From Bacteroides salyersiae WAL 10018 = DSM 18765 = JCM 12988 (lineage in GTDB: Bacteria; Bacteroidota; Bacteroidia; Bacteroidales; Bacteroidaceae): a DNA stretch of 64,000 nt. The stretch lies in contig NZ_KB905467.1 of NCBI RefSeq assembly GCF_000381365.1, forward strand, positions 241,604 to 305,603. Direction: 5' to 3'. The translations under genes were made by a program, and so were the position numbers. Positions 1 through 9,927 of the stretch are shown in pieces. How positions within the stretch are numbered: position 1 is the stretch's first letter; each line of letters opens with the position of its first letter. Under the pieces are notes generated by a model. That model ran no database searches. It saw nothing but the letters and a program-made list of their open reading frames with translations, and was not told where the DNA came from.

Positions 1-2
1 AG

Positions 3-557
3 GTGGGAAAGTATTTGATTCCCGCATCGGCGTTTAATGCACAGTTATTATTGGTTCATCCGGCTTTTCATCTCTTGCAAGAAGGAATCAGCATACGTTA
101 TTTATGCGATTGGGCTGTGTTTTTACGTGCTAATGCATCTGCTATAGATTTTGATAGTTTGCGTCAGGAGCTTCGGAAAGCCGGAATCGGAAATTTTGGA
201 CCGGTTTTTACATCATTGGCAGTGATTTATTTGGGCTTGGATGTATCTGAGTTACCCAATCGGTGGAGTGCCGGAATATCCGGCAGGAAATTGCAACAGT
301 TATATCGGGATATGATAATGAAGGGTAATTTTGGACGAACTGCTGTTTTGACACATCAGCCATTTGCATCTTTATCTCTGGGTACTAAATTGGAACGGGT
401 CGGGAAAGACGTGTTTCGTGCTATCCGTTTATCTTCATATTGCCGGAAACAAGCGAAGGGTTTTGTATGCCATAAGTTGGGGCGTGTATGCAAAGCAGTG
501 ATAACAGGCAAAGAGTTTAGATGGGAAAAGAGAAAAAGGCAGAGAGAGGAGCAGTAA
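3..557 (+). CDS. C-terminal part of an uncharacterised nucleotidyltransferase-family protein (cut by window edge)
   Basis: The reading frame is open from the window edge, so the true start lies to the left and only about 184 C-terminal residues are seen. The stretch HLLQEGISIRYLCDW followed by a helical region is what I remember of the PF14907-type nucleotidyltransferases of unknown substrate (NTP_transf_5). The catalytic GS..D part would lie outside the window. The tail is very basic (KEFRWEKRKRQREEQ). The gene overlaps the start of the ABC transporter by 37 bases, so the two are translationally linked. Proteins of this family often sit with peptide-modification and ABC export genes; whether that holds here depends on the unseen upstream genes. 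The family call is moderate and the biochemical role is unknown. Confidence 0.6.
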   Translation: MGKYLIPASAFNAQLLLVHPAFHLLQEGISIRYLCDWAVFLRANASAIDFDSLRQELRKAGIGNFGPVFTSLAVIYLGLDVSELPNRWSAGISGRKLQQLYRDMIMKGNFGRTAVLTHQPFASLSLGTKLERVGKDVFRAIRLSSYCRKQAKGFVCHKLGRVCKAVITGKEFRWEKRKRQREEQ

Positions 558-2185
558 AGGACCTGTTGAAGTATTTGTATGTGTTGGTGCGGCAGGACAG
601 TTTGTCTTCTTTTCTTCTTTTGACGATAGGGGTATTAGGGGTTGGTTTCTCGTTATCCTCGATTATATGCTCTAAAAAGGTTATCGATGTTGCTACACAT
701 GTAGTAACAGGGAGAATAGAGTGGGGGTTAATTGGGTTGGCACTATTGTATACAGGAAATATCATACTTTCTATATTAGCTTCCAAGATTGGGGTACATT
801 ATCAGACGACCTTGTATAACCGTTTGTCATTGCATTATTTTTCTGGGATATTACATGCCGAATGGAAAGCGCAGCAGATGTATCATAGCGGTGATATCAT
901 GTCACGGGTAGGGACGGACATTGGTGACATTGTTCAATTGGTGGTACGTACATTTCCGCAATTTCTTGTTACACTGTTAAAATTGGCGAGTGCAATAATT
1001 TATCTGTTTATTTTGGATCGTAGGCTGACACTTGTACTAATGGTAATTATACCGATAGTATTGCTGGTAAGTAAATTGTATTTCAAGAAAATGCGTAAGC
1101 TGTCTGTGTTGATTAAGGAATCCCAGTCAGTGGTACGGCAATACTTTCAAGAGTCAGTCCAAAATGCAGGAATAGCGAAAGCCTTACATATAGAGGACCG
1201 TATGAAGAAAGAGTTAGTGAAAAAGCAGAATGATTTTTTAGCTCATGTCTTATCTCATAATCGTTTTCATGTATTCTCAAATTCGGTACTTTCATTTGGC
1301 TTTGCAACAGGCTATCTGACTGCTTTTTCATGGGGAGTTTATCAATTGTACGGGAATGAGATAACCTTTGGCACTATGACTGCTTTTTTACAGCTGGTGG
1401 CCATGATGCAAGGGCCGGCACTTGGGCTGGCAGCGAGTATTCCTGCTTTTATTGCTGCATACACAGCATTGGAACGTTTGAATGAATTGGAGAAACTACC
1501 GAGGGAACAGGCAGATATGTCTTTGGTCCAACCGTCTTTCCGGATAGAAAAAATAACTTTTTCCGATGTTACTTTCGGGTATGAAACCGGTAGACAAACA
1601 TTATCTCACGCAAATTTTGTTTTTGAGCGGGGAAAAATGACTGCATTAGTCGGAGCAACCGGATGTGGAAAGACCACGGTAATGCGATTATTACTTGGGC
1701 TGGTATCTCCGCAACAGGGGACGGTTACTGTATCGGATAATAAATCCGGCTTTCCGATGGCTCCCGCTTTCCGGCAACGGATAGCGTATGTACCTCAAGG
1801 GAATTATCTTTTTTCCGGAAGTATCCGGGAGAACCTTTCTTTGGGAAATCCGGATGCTGATGACGAAGTAATGAAGAAGGCTTTGAAAATGGCTGCTGCT
1901 GATTTTGTTTTTTCAATGCCGTCGGGGCTCAACAGTGAACTGAAAGAAGGCGGGAAGGGGCTTTCCGGTGGACAAATACAGAGATTGGCCATTGCTCGTG
2001 CATTGTTGCACGGTGGCGATGTACTTCTATTGGATGAAGCGACCGCTTCTTTAGATGAAGAAACAGAACAAAATATAATTCACTCATTAAAAGCACACGG
2101 AAAAGACAAGATGATTATTGTGGTATCCCATCGTAAGCAGGTGATTGATGTGTGTGATAAGAAATATGTCTTAAATTTTTTGTAA
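521..2185 (+). CDS. ABC exporter, fused membrane and ATPase domains
   Basis: A 554-residue half-transporter. The first roughly 320 residues hold about six hydrophobic membrane helices, and the rest is a complete nucleotide-binding domain: Walker A GATGCGKTT near residue 378, signature LSGGQ near 480, Walker B VLLLDEATASLD near 500 and the switch histidine in VVSHRK. Fused half-transporters of this type work as homodimers in the inner membrane and export lipids, peptides or glycolipids. There is no N-terminal C39 peptidase domain, so it does not trim a leader itself. It overlaps the nucleotidyltransferase-family gene upstream and ends two bases before the outer-membrane protein gene. The substrate is not readable from sequence; a modified peptide or a glycolipid are both possible. 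Confidence 0.88.
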   Translation: MGKEKKAERGAVKDLLKYLYVLVRQDSLSSFLLLTIGVLGVGFSLSSIICSKKVIDVATHVVTGRIEWGLIGLALLYTGNIILSILASKIGVHYQTTLYNRLSLHYFSGILHAEWKAQQMYHSGDIMSRVGTDIGDIVQLVVRTFPQFLVTLLKLASAIIYLFILDRRLTLVLMVIIPIVLLVSKLYFKKMRKLSVLIKESQSVVRQYFQESVQNAGIAKALHIEDRMKKELVKKQNDFLAHVLSHNRFHVFSNSVLSFGFATGYLTAFSWGVYQLYGNEITFGTMTAFLQLVAMMQGPALGLAASIPAFIAAYTALERLNELEKLPREQADMSLVQPSFRIEKITFSDVTFGYETGRQTLSHANFVFERGKMTALVGATGCGKTTVMRLLLGLVSPQQGTVTVSDNKSGFPMAPAFRQRIAYVPQGNYLFSGSIRENLSLGNPDADDEVMKKALKMAAADFVFSMPSGLNSELKEGGKGLSGGQIQRLAIARALLHGGDVLLLDEATASLDEETEQNIIHSLKAHGKDKMIIVVSHRKQVIDVCDKKYVLNFL

Positions 2186-2187
2186 GT

Positions 2188-3948
2188 ATGAAGAGGAATG
2201 TTTTTATTTTATTGATTATTTGTTTGTTGTCTTTGGTAAGAGTAGTAGAAGCGCAGGAAGTTATAGAAAGCGATACTATTTATACTACTCAGGAACATGC
2301 ACAGCCTACTGATGACAAGCGCCGGGTTGTAACTAACCCTTTTTGGGATAACTGGTTTTTGAATGCAGGACCGACTGTTTCCTATTATATAGGAGACTAT
2401 CATAGCGATGGCTCTACCGGTCGCCGTTTTTCTCCGGGATTCTATGTAAGTCTTGGAAAATGGATTACTCCGGGATTTGGTTTGATGGCACAGTTCAACG
2501 GACTTCAGGCACGAGGTTCTTCTCATGAAACGAATCCTTTTACAGTCGGTGGCCCTTATACGAATAGTGATGGAACAATTTGGTATAAGTCAACGATGAA
2601 ATTTACAGATGTGTCTATTCAGGCATTAATCAATTTGAATAATGTCATTTGGGGGTATAAACCGGGACGTCGCCACCGTGTACATCTTGCAGGAGGTTTC
2701 GGGTGGTTACATCATTATGATATGGCTTATGATCAGAGTAATCAGTATAGCGGACATATTGAAGTGAATTATGAATATCATTTTAAGCCGGGCTGGGCTT
2801 TTCAGACTAAACTCTATGTGATCGGTATGGAAACGAACTTCGATGATGTGTTTTCCGACCGACACGGTCACGCTGATGTATGGGATGCTATGTTTGGAGC
2901 TGGTGTCGGCATATCCTATTATTTCAACAAACGTGAGTGGGATCGTTGTAACTCTTGTCCGCAGGATATTATATATATCAATAAAAAGATAAATCAGATA
3001 CGTGCAGATTGTCCGAAAACGGAGACCGGAGTACTGGAATTTTATGTGTTTTATCCTAATAATTATTCTGGTTGTAACGATGCTCCTACAGTAGCGGATG
3101 CTCGAGTGAATACTATCGACTATCTGGTTTCCGGTATTTATACTCAGAAACGATTTAGTGATACGGATGTTGTAAACGGTTTATTGGGAAATGAACGTGC
3201 TTTATCTGATTTGGAAACAAGCGATATTGCTACGGTAAATGCTACGCAACTTGATAATGATATGTTCCGTGGATATGAAATGTCTTCTACTCCGTTGAGC
3301 CGGATTATGACTGCTGAAGAAATGCAGGCGTTTAAAGATAAGGAAGGATATTATTATGCACCGATTTATTCGGAAGTGACAGGTAATTCGGGCGAAATGA
3401 ATAAATGGGGATACCGTGTAGATCCCTCTACAGCCGGACAACGTCTTGCTAATAAGAAAGAGAATTATGATGATGTGCAAAGCTATCAGTTGAACGCACA
3501 TCAAGGGCTTAAAATTGTAAAAGAATATACAACGGAAGAAGATGTGCCGGTCACACTTTGTAGTTTAGCGGATTTTTATGCTGCGGTATCTGGAAATACC
3601 GGATATATACGGCAGTTTACAGATTCTGCAATGGTAGACAAAGTTAACGGCATTTTGAATGGTGATAATATAGTAATGATAGAAGTAAGCGGCCTTGCTA
3701 CAAGTCAGGATAATAATAAAAAACAGGAAGTAGGTGTAGAGCGTAATGAACGTCTGGCTACCGACCGTGCAACGAGTGTGATGAATTGGATGAAACAGAT
3801 GGATTGTTTCAAAGATGCTGATAATAAATTTATCATGCAGAAAGGATCCAACCTGGTGAAAAAGGTGAAAGATAAAAGCGTTAACAGTCTTGATTCTAAG
3901 TTGAATCGTTCAGCACGTGTTCGTATCATTTATACATATACACGATAA
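2188..3948 (+). CDS. Outer-membrane protein with N-terminal barrel and OmpA-like C-terminal domain
   Basis: 586 residues starting with a clear signal peptide (MKRNVFILLIICLLSLV, cleaved after VEAQ). The first half (about 45-250) has alternating aromatic strands like a small beta barrel. The last 100 residues, with ERNERLATDRATSVMNW and a final RSARVRIIYTY, match the pattern of OmpA-type peptidoglycan-binding domains (arginine-rich helix, then a VRI strand). It would anchor or organise the outer membrane near the polysaccharide export machinery. It is packed 2 bases after the ABC transporter and 9 bases before the initiating glycosyltransferase, so it is in the same transcript. The exact role in the locus is unknown. 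Confidence 0.7.
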   Translation: MKRNVFILLIICLLSLVRVVEAQEVIESDTIYTTQEHAQPTDDKRRVVTNPFWDNWFLNAGPTVSYYIGDYHSDGSTGRRFSPGFYVSLGKWITPGFGLMAQFNGLQARGSSHETNPFTVGGPYTNSDGTIWYKSTMKFTDVSIQALINLNNVIWGYKPGRRHRVHLAGGFGWLHHYDMAYDQSNQYSGHIEVNYEYHFKPGWAFQTKLYVIGMETNFDDVFSDRHGHADVWDAMFGAGVGISYYFNKREWDRCNSCPQDIIYINKKINQIRADCPKTETGVLEFYVFYPNNYSGCNDAPTVADARVNTIDYLVSGIYTQKRFSDTDVVNGLLGNERALSDLETSDIATVNATQLDNDMFRGYEMSSTPLSRIMTAEEMQAFKDKEGYYYAPIYSEVTGNSGEMNKWGYRVDPSTAGQRLANKKENYDDVQSYQLNAHQGLKIVKEYTTEEDVPVTLCSLADFYAAVSGNTGYIRQFTDSAMVDKVNGILNGDNIVMIEVSGLATSQDNNKKQEVGVERNERLATDRATSVMNWMKQMDCFKDADNKFIMQKGSNLVKKVKDKSVNSLDSKLNRSARVRIIYTYTR

Positions 3949-3957
3949 TATATAATA

Positions 3958-5061
3958 ATGACCCTTTTTGATTTCGTTTTATCGTCAGATCTGACGGGAG
4001 TGAGTTTCTCACTCCTGTCAGGTATTGTTATTGAATTGCTGTTAATACCTCATATATTATTGATTTCCAAGCGAAAACGACTATATGATATACCTGATTC
4101 CAGAAAATCACATTTGGAATGCATACCGCGATTAGCCGGAGTAAGTTTTCTTCCGGCTTTTTTATTGAGCTTTCTTCCGGTTGTGAGCCTATATGGCGGT
4201 TCTGTTCGCGAGTTATCCTTTTTAATTTGTGGTGCCTCGTTGATTTTTATTATGGGGATGAAAGACGACTTGATTGGTATGCGTTGGTCGTATAAATTTG
4301 TTGTTCAACTGATTGCTGCATTGTGTATGATAGCTTCCGGTACTTTCGTAAATAATCTATACGGTTTGTTTGGTATTTATGAACTTTCTCCTCTCATCGG
4401 GTATCCGTTGACTGTGTTTCTCGTTGTTTACATACTGAATACGGTAAATCTGATTGATGGTGTGGATGGTTTAGCCTCCGGTATCGTGTCTGTTGCCGCC
4501 TTAGTTTTAGGTATTTGTCTGTATAGGGAACATTCGTGCCATTATGCAGCGTTGGCATTTGCTGTTTTGGGCACACAGATCGCTTTTCTGCGCTATAATC
4601 TTTGCTCTACCCGGAAATTGAAAATCTTTATGGGAGATACCGGTTCCAATTTATTAGGTTATGTCATTGCTTTTTTGGCTATTCATTATGCAATGTCCGG
4701 ATCGGGGAGAGGTAATGGCGCTTATGTAATCGTGATAGCATGGTCGGTTATTTTTATTCCCGCATATGATGCCTTATGCGTGATTATTTCTCGTTGGAGA
4801 AAAAAGAAACCACTCTTTTCTCCAGATCGAAGTCATATTCATCACCGATTGCTGGACTTAGGCTATGGCCATAAAAAAGTAACAACTATTCTGCTACTTC
4901 TTGATGTAGTGATTATTAGTATGAATGTTTTTCTAACCAAATGGGCTAATGTCAATCTGATCTTTTTAATAGACTTATTACTTGGTCTCTCATTCTATAT
5001 TTTCTTGGATGTTAGAAAAAAAACAGTGTGTTCACATCTTGATACTATAAATAAAATATGA
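3958..5061 (+). CDS. WecA/MraY-type undecaprenyl-phosphate sugar-1-phosphate transferase (initiating enzyme)
   Basis: 367 residues with about ten membrane helices. The family's cytoplasmic motifs are all present: DDLIG near residue 103, NTVNLIDGVDGLASG near 161, FMGDTGSN near 225 and RSHIHHRLLDLG near 293. Enzymes of this polyprenyl-phosphate N-acetylhexosamine-1-phosphate transferase group start the repeat unit by loading a HexNAc-1-phosphate on undecaprenyl phosphate at the inner membrane. It overlaps the export lipoprotein gene by 4 bases. The sugar (GlcNAc, GalNAc, FucNAc or other) cannot be told from the motifs. Confidence 0.9.
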   Translation: MTLFDFVLSSDLTGVSFSLLSGIVIELLLIPHILLISKRKRLYDIPDSRKSHLECIPRLAGVSFLPAFLLSFLPVVSLYGGSVRELSFLICGASLIFIMGMKDDLIGMRWSYKFVVQLIAALCMIASGTFVNNLYGLFGIYELSPLIGYPLTVFLVVYILNTVNLIDGVDGLASGIVSVAALVLGICLYREHSCHYAALAFAVLGTQIAFLRYNLCSTRKLKIFMGDTGSNLLGYVIAFLAIHYAMSGSGRGNGAYVIVIAWSVIFIPAYDALCVIISRWRKKKPLFSPDRSHIHHRLLDLGYGHKKVTTILLLLDVVIISMNVFLTKWANVNLIFLIDLLLGLSFYIFLDVRKKTVCSHLDTINKI

Positions 5062-5882
5062 GAAAAAAATATATTATTTTGATTGGAGGGATTTCTCTTT
5101 TATTTTTAACCGGTTGCGTAAGCTCTAAAAAAATGACCTATATGTATAAAGGGGAGAAAGTACTAACCGGAAATCAGACTTCTTTTTTGTATGATGCACG
5201 GATTATGCCGAAAGACTTACTGACGATTACAGTGAGTTATTCCGAACCGGAACTGGCTGCTCCGTTTAATATGGGAGGAAGTATTGCGAATCCGTTGGGG
5301 GGGAGTACTGCGACTTCATTGTCGGCAACATCTTCTTCCGGCTCTTCCGGTAATGTGGGACAAACTTATCTGGTGGACAATGATGGAAATATTGATTTTC
5401 CGATTCTTCGTACATTGCATTTGGGAGGAAAAACAAAGGGGGAAGCGGAAGCTACCATTAAAGAAAAGCTGAAAGGATATCTGAATGAAACTCCTATTGT
5501 GAATGTACGTATGGTCAATTATAAATTTACAGTAATTGGCGCAGTAAAGGGGGCTAATACTTTTACGGTGGCAAATGAAAAAGTGAATATATTTGAAGCC
5601 TTGGCCATGGCCGGAGATATCACCCCATTTGGAAAGAAAAATCAGGTTAAGCTGTTACGGGAAGATGAACAGGGACGTAAAAGGATGGTAGCATTGGATT
5701 TGAATGATCCGGATATTGTGAATTCTCCTTATTATAATCTGCAACAAAATGACATTCTTTATGTAGAGTCAGGTAAGGCAGCAATGCGTTCTGCAAAAAT
5801 GGGGAATATTACGCCTTGGGTTAGTGTTTTGTCTGTTTTGGTTTCTTTAGCTTCGTTAGGAGTGGTTTTGTTTAATAAATAA
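5058..5882 (+). CDS. Polysaccharide export lipoprotein, Wza-like
   Basis: 274 residues with a lipoprotein signal (LLFLTGC, lipidated Cys at about residue 20). The polysaccharide biosynthesis/export domain follows (DARIMPKDLLTITV, then VDNDGNIDFPILRTLHLGGKT) together with the SLBB-like part VNYKFTVIGAVKGANTF. A hydrophobic C-terminal helix (VSVLSVLVSLASLGVVLF) probably crosses the outer membrane, as in Wza. Proteins of this type form the outer-membrane channel for capsule or exopolysaccharide and partner with the Wzc-type kinase, which is the next gene. There is an unusual Gly/Ser/Thr-rich insert at about residues 74-95. The start overlaps the upstream stop. Confidence 0.92.
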   Translation: MRKKYIILIGGISLLFLTGCVSSKKMTYMYKGEKVLTGNQTSFLYDARIMPKDLLTITVSYSEPELAAPFNMGGSIANPLGGSTATSLSATSSSGSSGNVGQTYLVDNDGNIDFPILRTLHLGGKTKGEAEATIKEKLKGYLNETPIVNVRMVNYKFTVIGAVKGANTFTVANEKVNIFEALAMAGDITPFGKKNQVKLLREDEQGRKRMVALDLNDPDIVNSPYYNLQQNDILYVESGKAAMRSAKMGNITPWVSVLSVLVSLASLGVVLFNK

Positions 5883-5908
5883 GAGTGTAAGTAAGATAGT
5901 AGGAAACG

Positions 5909-8287
5909 ATGAGATTATTAACTGAAGAAGAACTGGATGGGATGGTAGATAATTCGAATGAATTGAAAAGAATACTTTCGGATTATCTCAGTTATTGGAA
6001 GTGGTTTATTTTATCAGTAGTACTTTGTGTGGTAGGGGGACGGATTTATTTACATTATGCGACTCCGGTATACAGGGTAAGTACTACCATTATGATCAAT
6101 GATGAAAGGCAGAATGGAAATAATGAGGCGATGATGGCATTGACCGATATCGGTTATCTGTCTTCTACGAAGAATATTGGCAGTGAGATGGAACTGCTCC
6201 GTTCTCGTACTATTGTAGAGCAGGTGGTAAAAGAGATGAAACTCTATATTACCTATCAAGTAGAAGATAATTTCGCTATGCGTGACTTATATGTGAGTAG
6301 TCCTGTATGTGTAGAAATGAAAGAAACGGATCTGGAGAATTTGAGTTATGGTTTTAATTTTAACGTTGTACAGGAATCGGATAAGGTATTACAAATTTCC
6401 GGAATAATTGCAGGACAGGACATTACTCAACGTATCACTCGGTTACCAACTATCATTGAAACACCGTTGGGAGAACTGACTGTTTCTCTTCGTCCTAATG
6501 TGCATCCGTTATATGGGCAGAATATTATGGTGACTGTTGTACCTCCTTTGCGAACCGCAATAAATTACAGTACTGGATTGGGTTTGGCTGTTTCAGAACT
6601 GTCCAATTCTATTATAACTGTCTCCAAGAATAGTACACTTCCTCAACGTGATAAAGTTTTTCTGGATAAATTGATTGATGCTTATAACAGGGATGCCAAT
6701 GAGGATAAAAAGAGTGTGGCTACAAGAACCGCTGAATTTATTAATGATCGTATTGCTATTATCAATGAAGAGTTGGGGAGTACGGAGGAAAAGCTGGAAA
6801 ATTTTAAGCGCCAATCCGGTTTGATGAATATGAGCGATGCGCAGGTTTATGTACAAGGATCGTCCGAATATGAGAAGAAGCGATCAGAAGTTGGAACTCA
6901 GCTCAGTTTAATGGAGTATTTGAAAGACTACGTAAATAGTCCGGCTCATCAGGATGATGTAATTCCTGCCAATATAGGAGTGACAGATGTGACATTGTCT
7001 GCTCTTATAAATAAATACAATGAGTCGGTATTACAACGTAATCGATTGCTTCGCTCTTCTCCTGCAACCAATCCGGTAATTGTCAGACTGAATAATAATC
7101 TGACAGCAATGCGTGAAAACATAACGAGTACCATTAATTCTGTATATAATGGTTTGATGATTTCGAAACAGGATATCGACCGTCAAATGAGGAAGTATAC
7201 CAGTCGTGTCAATAGTGCTCCGACTCAGGAACGGACTTTTACGAATATATCGCGGCAACAGGAGTTAAAATCCAGTTTGTATTTGTTGTTACTCAAAAAG
7301 CGTGAGGAAAATTCAATTGCTTTAGCTGCTACGGCAGATAAGGCTAAAGTGATTGATTCAGCGGTAGTCAGCGGTCCTATATCTCCGAATTATTCATTAA
7401 TACGTTCTCTTTCTGTAGCCGTTGGTTTATTATTGCCAATAGTTGTTATTACTTTGATAAACTTTTTCCGTTATCGTATAGAGGGGCATGCTGATGTGGA
7501 GAAGTTAGCTCGTGTTCCTATTTTGGGTGATATACCATTGGAACGCAGTTTGAAAAAGAGTAAGACTTCTTTGATCGTTCAAGAGGGAGAAAACGCCAAT
7601 GCTTTGATGACGGAGGTTTTTTGTGGATTGCGTACGAACTTACAATTTTTATTGGGAAAGGCCAATCATAATGTTATACTGGTTACTTCTACCATAAGTG
7701 GCGAAGGAAAAACTTTTGTAGCTATCAATTTGGCAGTCAGTCTTGCATTGTTGGATAAACGAGTAGTGGTGGTTGGCCTTGATATTCGACGCCCTAAATT
7801 ATTAGAATGTTTTGGATTCTCTCATGAAGAAATTAAGGGGAAGAAGGGGATTACCAATTATTTATCGGATAATAGTATCGATTTACATTCGTTGTTGATT
7901 TCCGCGAAGAATAATTCTAATTTGTATATTTTGCCGGCAGGTACGATTCCTCCCAATCCAGCAGAATTAATAGCCAGACCTGCATTAGACACTGCTATCA
8001 AGCTACTTGCAGAGGAGTTTGATTATGTGATTTTGGATAGTGCTCCCGTTGGTTTGGTTAGCGATGCGCTGATAGCCAGTCGTTTGGCTGATATAACTCT
8101 GTATATTTGTAGGGCAGATTACTCTCATAAAAGCGATTTTGATTTAATAAATGATTTGAAGAAAAAACAGAAGTTGCCCGAAATGGCAATTATTGTGAAT
8201 GGTATCAATATGAAGAAAAAGAAATATGGATACTATTATGGATATGGGCAACGTGATTATAGGGGATATTATTCCAAGGGTAGATAA
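5909..8287 (+). CDS. Wzc-like polysaccharide co-polymerase with tyrosine autokinase domain
   Basis: 792 residues. A Wzz domain lies between two membrane helices (about 30-50 and 500-520), followed by a cytoplasmic BY-kinase with Walker A STISGEGKT near residue 594, Walker A' VVGLDIRRPK near 621 and Walker B YVILDSAPVG near 706. The tail is a tyrosine cluster (KYGYYYGYGQRDYRGYY), the site where such kinases phosphorylate each other. Cycling of that phosphorylation controls polymer length and export together with the Wza-like channel and the Wzy polymerase. It is the last gene of the conserved, less AT-rich part of the locus; a 125-base gap with no gene follows. Confidence 0.95.
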   Translation: MRLLTEEELDGMVDNSNELKRILSDYLSYWKWFILSVVLCVVGGRIYLHYATPVYRVSTTIMINDERQNGNNEAMMALTDIGYLSSTKNIGSEMELLRSRTIVEQVVKEMKLYITYQVEDNFAMRDLYVSSPVCVEMKETDLENLSYGFNFNVVQESDKVLQISGIIAGQDITQRITRLPTIIETPLGELTVSLRPNVHPLYGQNIMVTVVPPLRTAINYSTGLGLAVSELSNSIITVSKNSTLPQRDKVFLDKLIDAYNRDANEDKKSVATRTAEFINDRIAIINEELGSTEEKLENFKRQSGLMNMSDAQVYVQGSSEYEKKRSEVGTQLSLMEYLKDYVNSPAHQDDVIPANIGVTDVTLSALINKYNESVLQRNRLLRSSPATNPVIVRLNNNLTAMRENITSTINSVYNGLMISKQDIDRQMRKYTSRVNSAPTQERTFTNISRQQELKSSLYLLLLKKREENSIALAATADKAKVIDSAVVSGPISPNYSLIRSLSVAVGLLLPIVVITLINFFRYRIEGHADVEKLARVPILGDIPLERSLKKSKTSLIVQEGENANALMTEVFCGLRTNLQFLLGKANHNVILVTSTISGEGKTFVAINLAVSLALLDKRVVVVGLDIRRPKLLECFGFSHEEIKGKKGITNYLSDNSIDLHSLLISAKNNSNLYILPAGTIPPNPAELIARPALDTAIKLLAEEFDYVILDSAPVGLVSDALIASRLADITLYICRADYSHKSDFDLINDLKKKQKLPEMAIIVNGINMKKKKYGYYYGYGQRDYRGYYSKGR

Positions 8288-8412
8288 TGGGATAAATGGT
8301 ATAATACTTTTTATTATATTAATGCTAATGTGCTTTGGGGTATTGGAGATAACTTTACTGTCACATATTTTTCAAGAGCAATCAAATATTCGTTTATCAT
8401 TGGAGAAAAAAG

Positions 8413-9927
8413 ATGATAGATAACAAACGAATCGCCAAAAACACTCTTCTGTTATATTTGAGGATGTTCCTGTTAATGGGCATCTCTTTATATACTTCAC
8501 GTATCGTATTGGAGACGTTAGGTGTCGAAGATTTTGGGGTGTACAACATAGTCGGCAGTATCATCGTGCTTTTTAGCTTTATAAACAATGCTCTTACTGC
8601 TGCTACAAGGCGTTTTATCAATTTCAACTTAGGAAAGAATAACCCACAAGAGTCTGCCAAAGCTTTTTCGGCCAGCCTGACCATACATTTTATAATCTGT
8701 ATAATACTCATCATTATAAGCGAAAGTATAGGCCTGTGGTTTTTGAATACCCAACTGAATATTCCGGAAAACCGGATGTATGCCGCCAATTGGGTTTACC
8801 AATTCAGTATTTTGTCCGCATGCATAGGGATCGTCGGAGCACCTTACGAATCGACGATCGTTGCTTATGAAAAAATGTCTGTTTATTCATATCTCAGCAT
8901 TATTGAAGGAGTATTTAAGTTGATAATTGTTTATATGCTGGTAATTTGCACAACCGATAAATTGATTTTTTACTCAGCACTCATCTTCATTGTCGGGATT
9001 CTGGTCAGTTCTGCCAAATGGATATATTGCAGCCGGAACTTTCCTATTTGCAGGTATCAGTTCATGGTAGACAAGCCGATGCTAAAAGCGATTGCATCCT
9101 TTTCCGGTTGGAGCCTTTTCGGGCAGATCGCTTATATAGGATCTACCTCAGGACTCAATATGATCATCAACATCTTCTGCGGAGTACTGCTCAATGCCGC
9201 CACAGGAATTGCCCAACAAGTCAACAGTGCTATATATAGTTTTGTTTCAAATTTCCAGACAGCTTTTAATCCGCAACTTATACAGACTTATTCTTCTGGA
9301 AATTTAGAAGTGCACCGGATACTCCTTTCACGCGCATCCCGAATTTCATACTATCTATTGTATATCATCTCACTGCCGGTATTGATAAATACAAGTTACA
9401 TACTCCACCTTTGGCTAAAAGAGGTACCGGATCATTCTGTGACATTTACTCAACTTATCATCACCTTTTCTCTGGTTGAAGCACTTGGAGCCCCACTATG
9501 GATGTCTATGCAGGCAACGGGAAAGATAAAGACATACCAAATCATTGTCAGCTCCATCAACGCCTTGAATATTCCTATTGCATTTGTCTGTTTATATCAA
9601 GGATTGGCAGTAGAATCTATTTTTTATGCTAAAATATTAATAGGCCTATTGATGTATATTTTTCGTGTACTCTATATCCTGCCGTTAATCAATTTTTCAT
9701 ATATGGATTATTTCAAAAAGGTTGTTTACCCGACCGTAGCAATAACATTATTTACAATCTGCATATTATTGATCGTAAGTACATATCTGGACGGCGGAGA
9801 AAAACTGCTTATTACTACCCCGCTGTCCATCGTCTTATGTGCAGGGTCAATCTATTATATAGGGATCAATAAACAAGAGAAACAAACTATACTACAAATA
9901 ATAAAAAAATGGAAAATCCAAATTTAA
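8413..9927 (+). CDS. Wzx-type polysaccharide flippase
   Basis: 504 residues with about 12-14 hydrophobic helices and the N-terminal pattern of the MOP superfamily polysaccharide transporters (KNTLLLYLRMFLLMGISLY, then TSRIVLETLGVEDFGVYN). Such proteins flip the undecaprenyl-linked repeat unit across the inner membrane. It opens the variable part of the locus: from here the coding strand is visibly richer in A and T than the kinase gene before it, which fits acquisition as a block. The next gene starts 19 bases before this one stops. Confidence 0.9.
   Translation: MIDNKRIAKNTLLLYLRMFLLMGISLYTSRIVLETLGVEDFGVYNIVGSIIVLFSFINNALTAATRRFINFNLGKNNPQESAKAFSASLTIHFIICIILIIISESIGLWFLNTQLNIPENRMYAANWVYQFSILSACIGIVGAPYESTIVAYEKMSVYSYLSIIEGVFKLIIVYMLVICTTDKLIFYSALIFIVGILVSSAKWIYCSRNFPICRYQFMVDKPMLKAIASFSGWSLFGQIAYIGSTSGLNMIINIFCGVLLNAATGIAQQVNSAIYSFVSNFQTAFNPQLIQTYSSGNLEVHRILLSRASRISYYLLYIISLPVLINTSYILHLWLKEVPDHSVTFTQLIITFSLVEALGAPLWMSMQATGKIKTYQIIVSSINALNIPIAFVCLYQGLAVESIFYAKILIGLLMYIFRVLYILPLINFSYMDYFKKVVYPTVAITLFTICILLIVSTYLDGGEKLLITTPLSIVLCAGSIYYIGINKQEKQTILQIIKKWKIQI

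Noticed and set aside
8288..8412. Promoter for the variable polysaccharide genes
   Set aside because: No TAnnTTTG box with a correctly spaced TTTG was found in the gap.
8226..8423. Open frame of 65 codons bridging the kinase and flippase genes
   Set aside because: Most of it lies in another frame over the end of the kinase gene and the start of the flippase; the product (MDTIMDMGNVIIGD...) looks like a shifted translation of the tyrosine-rich tail.
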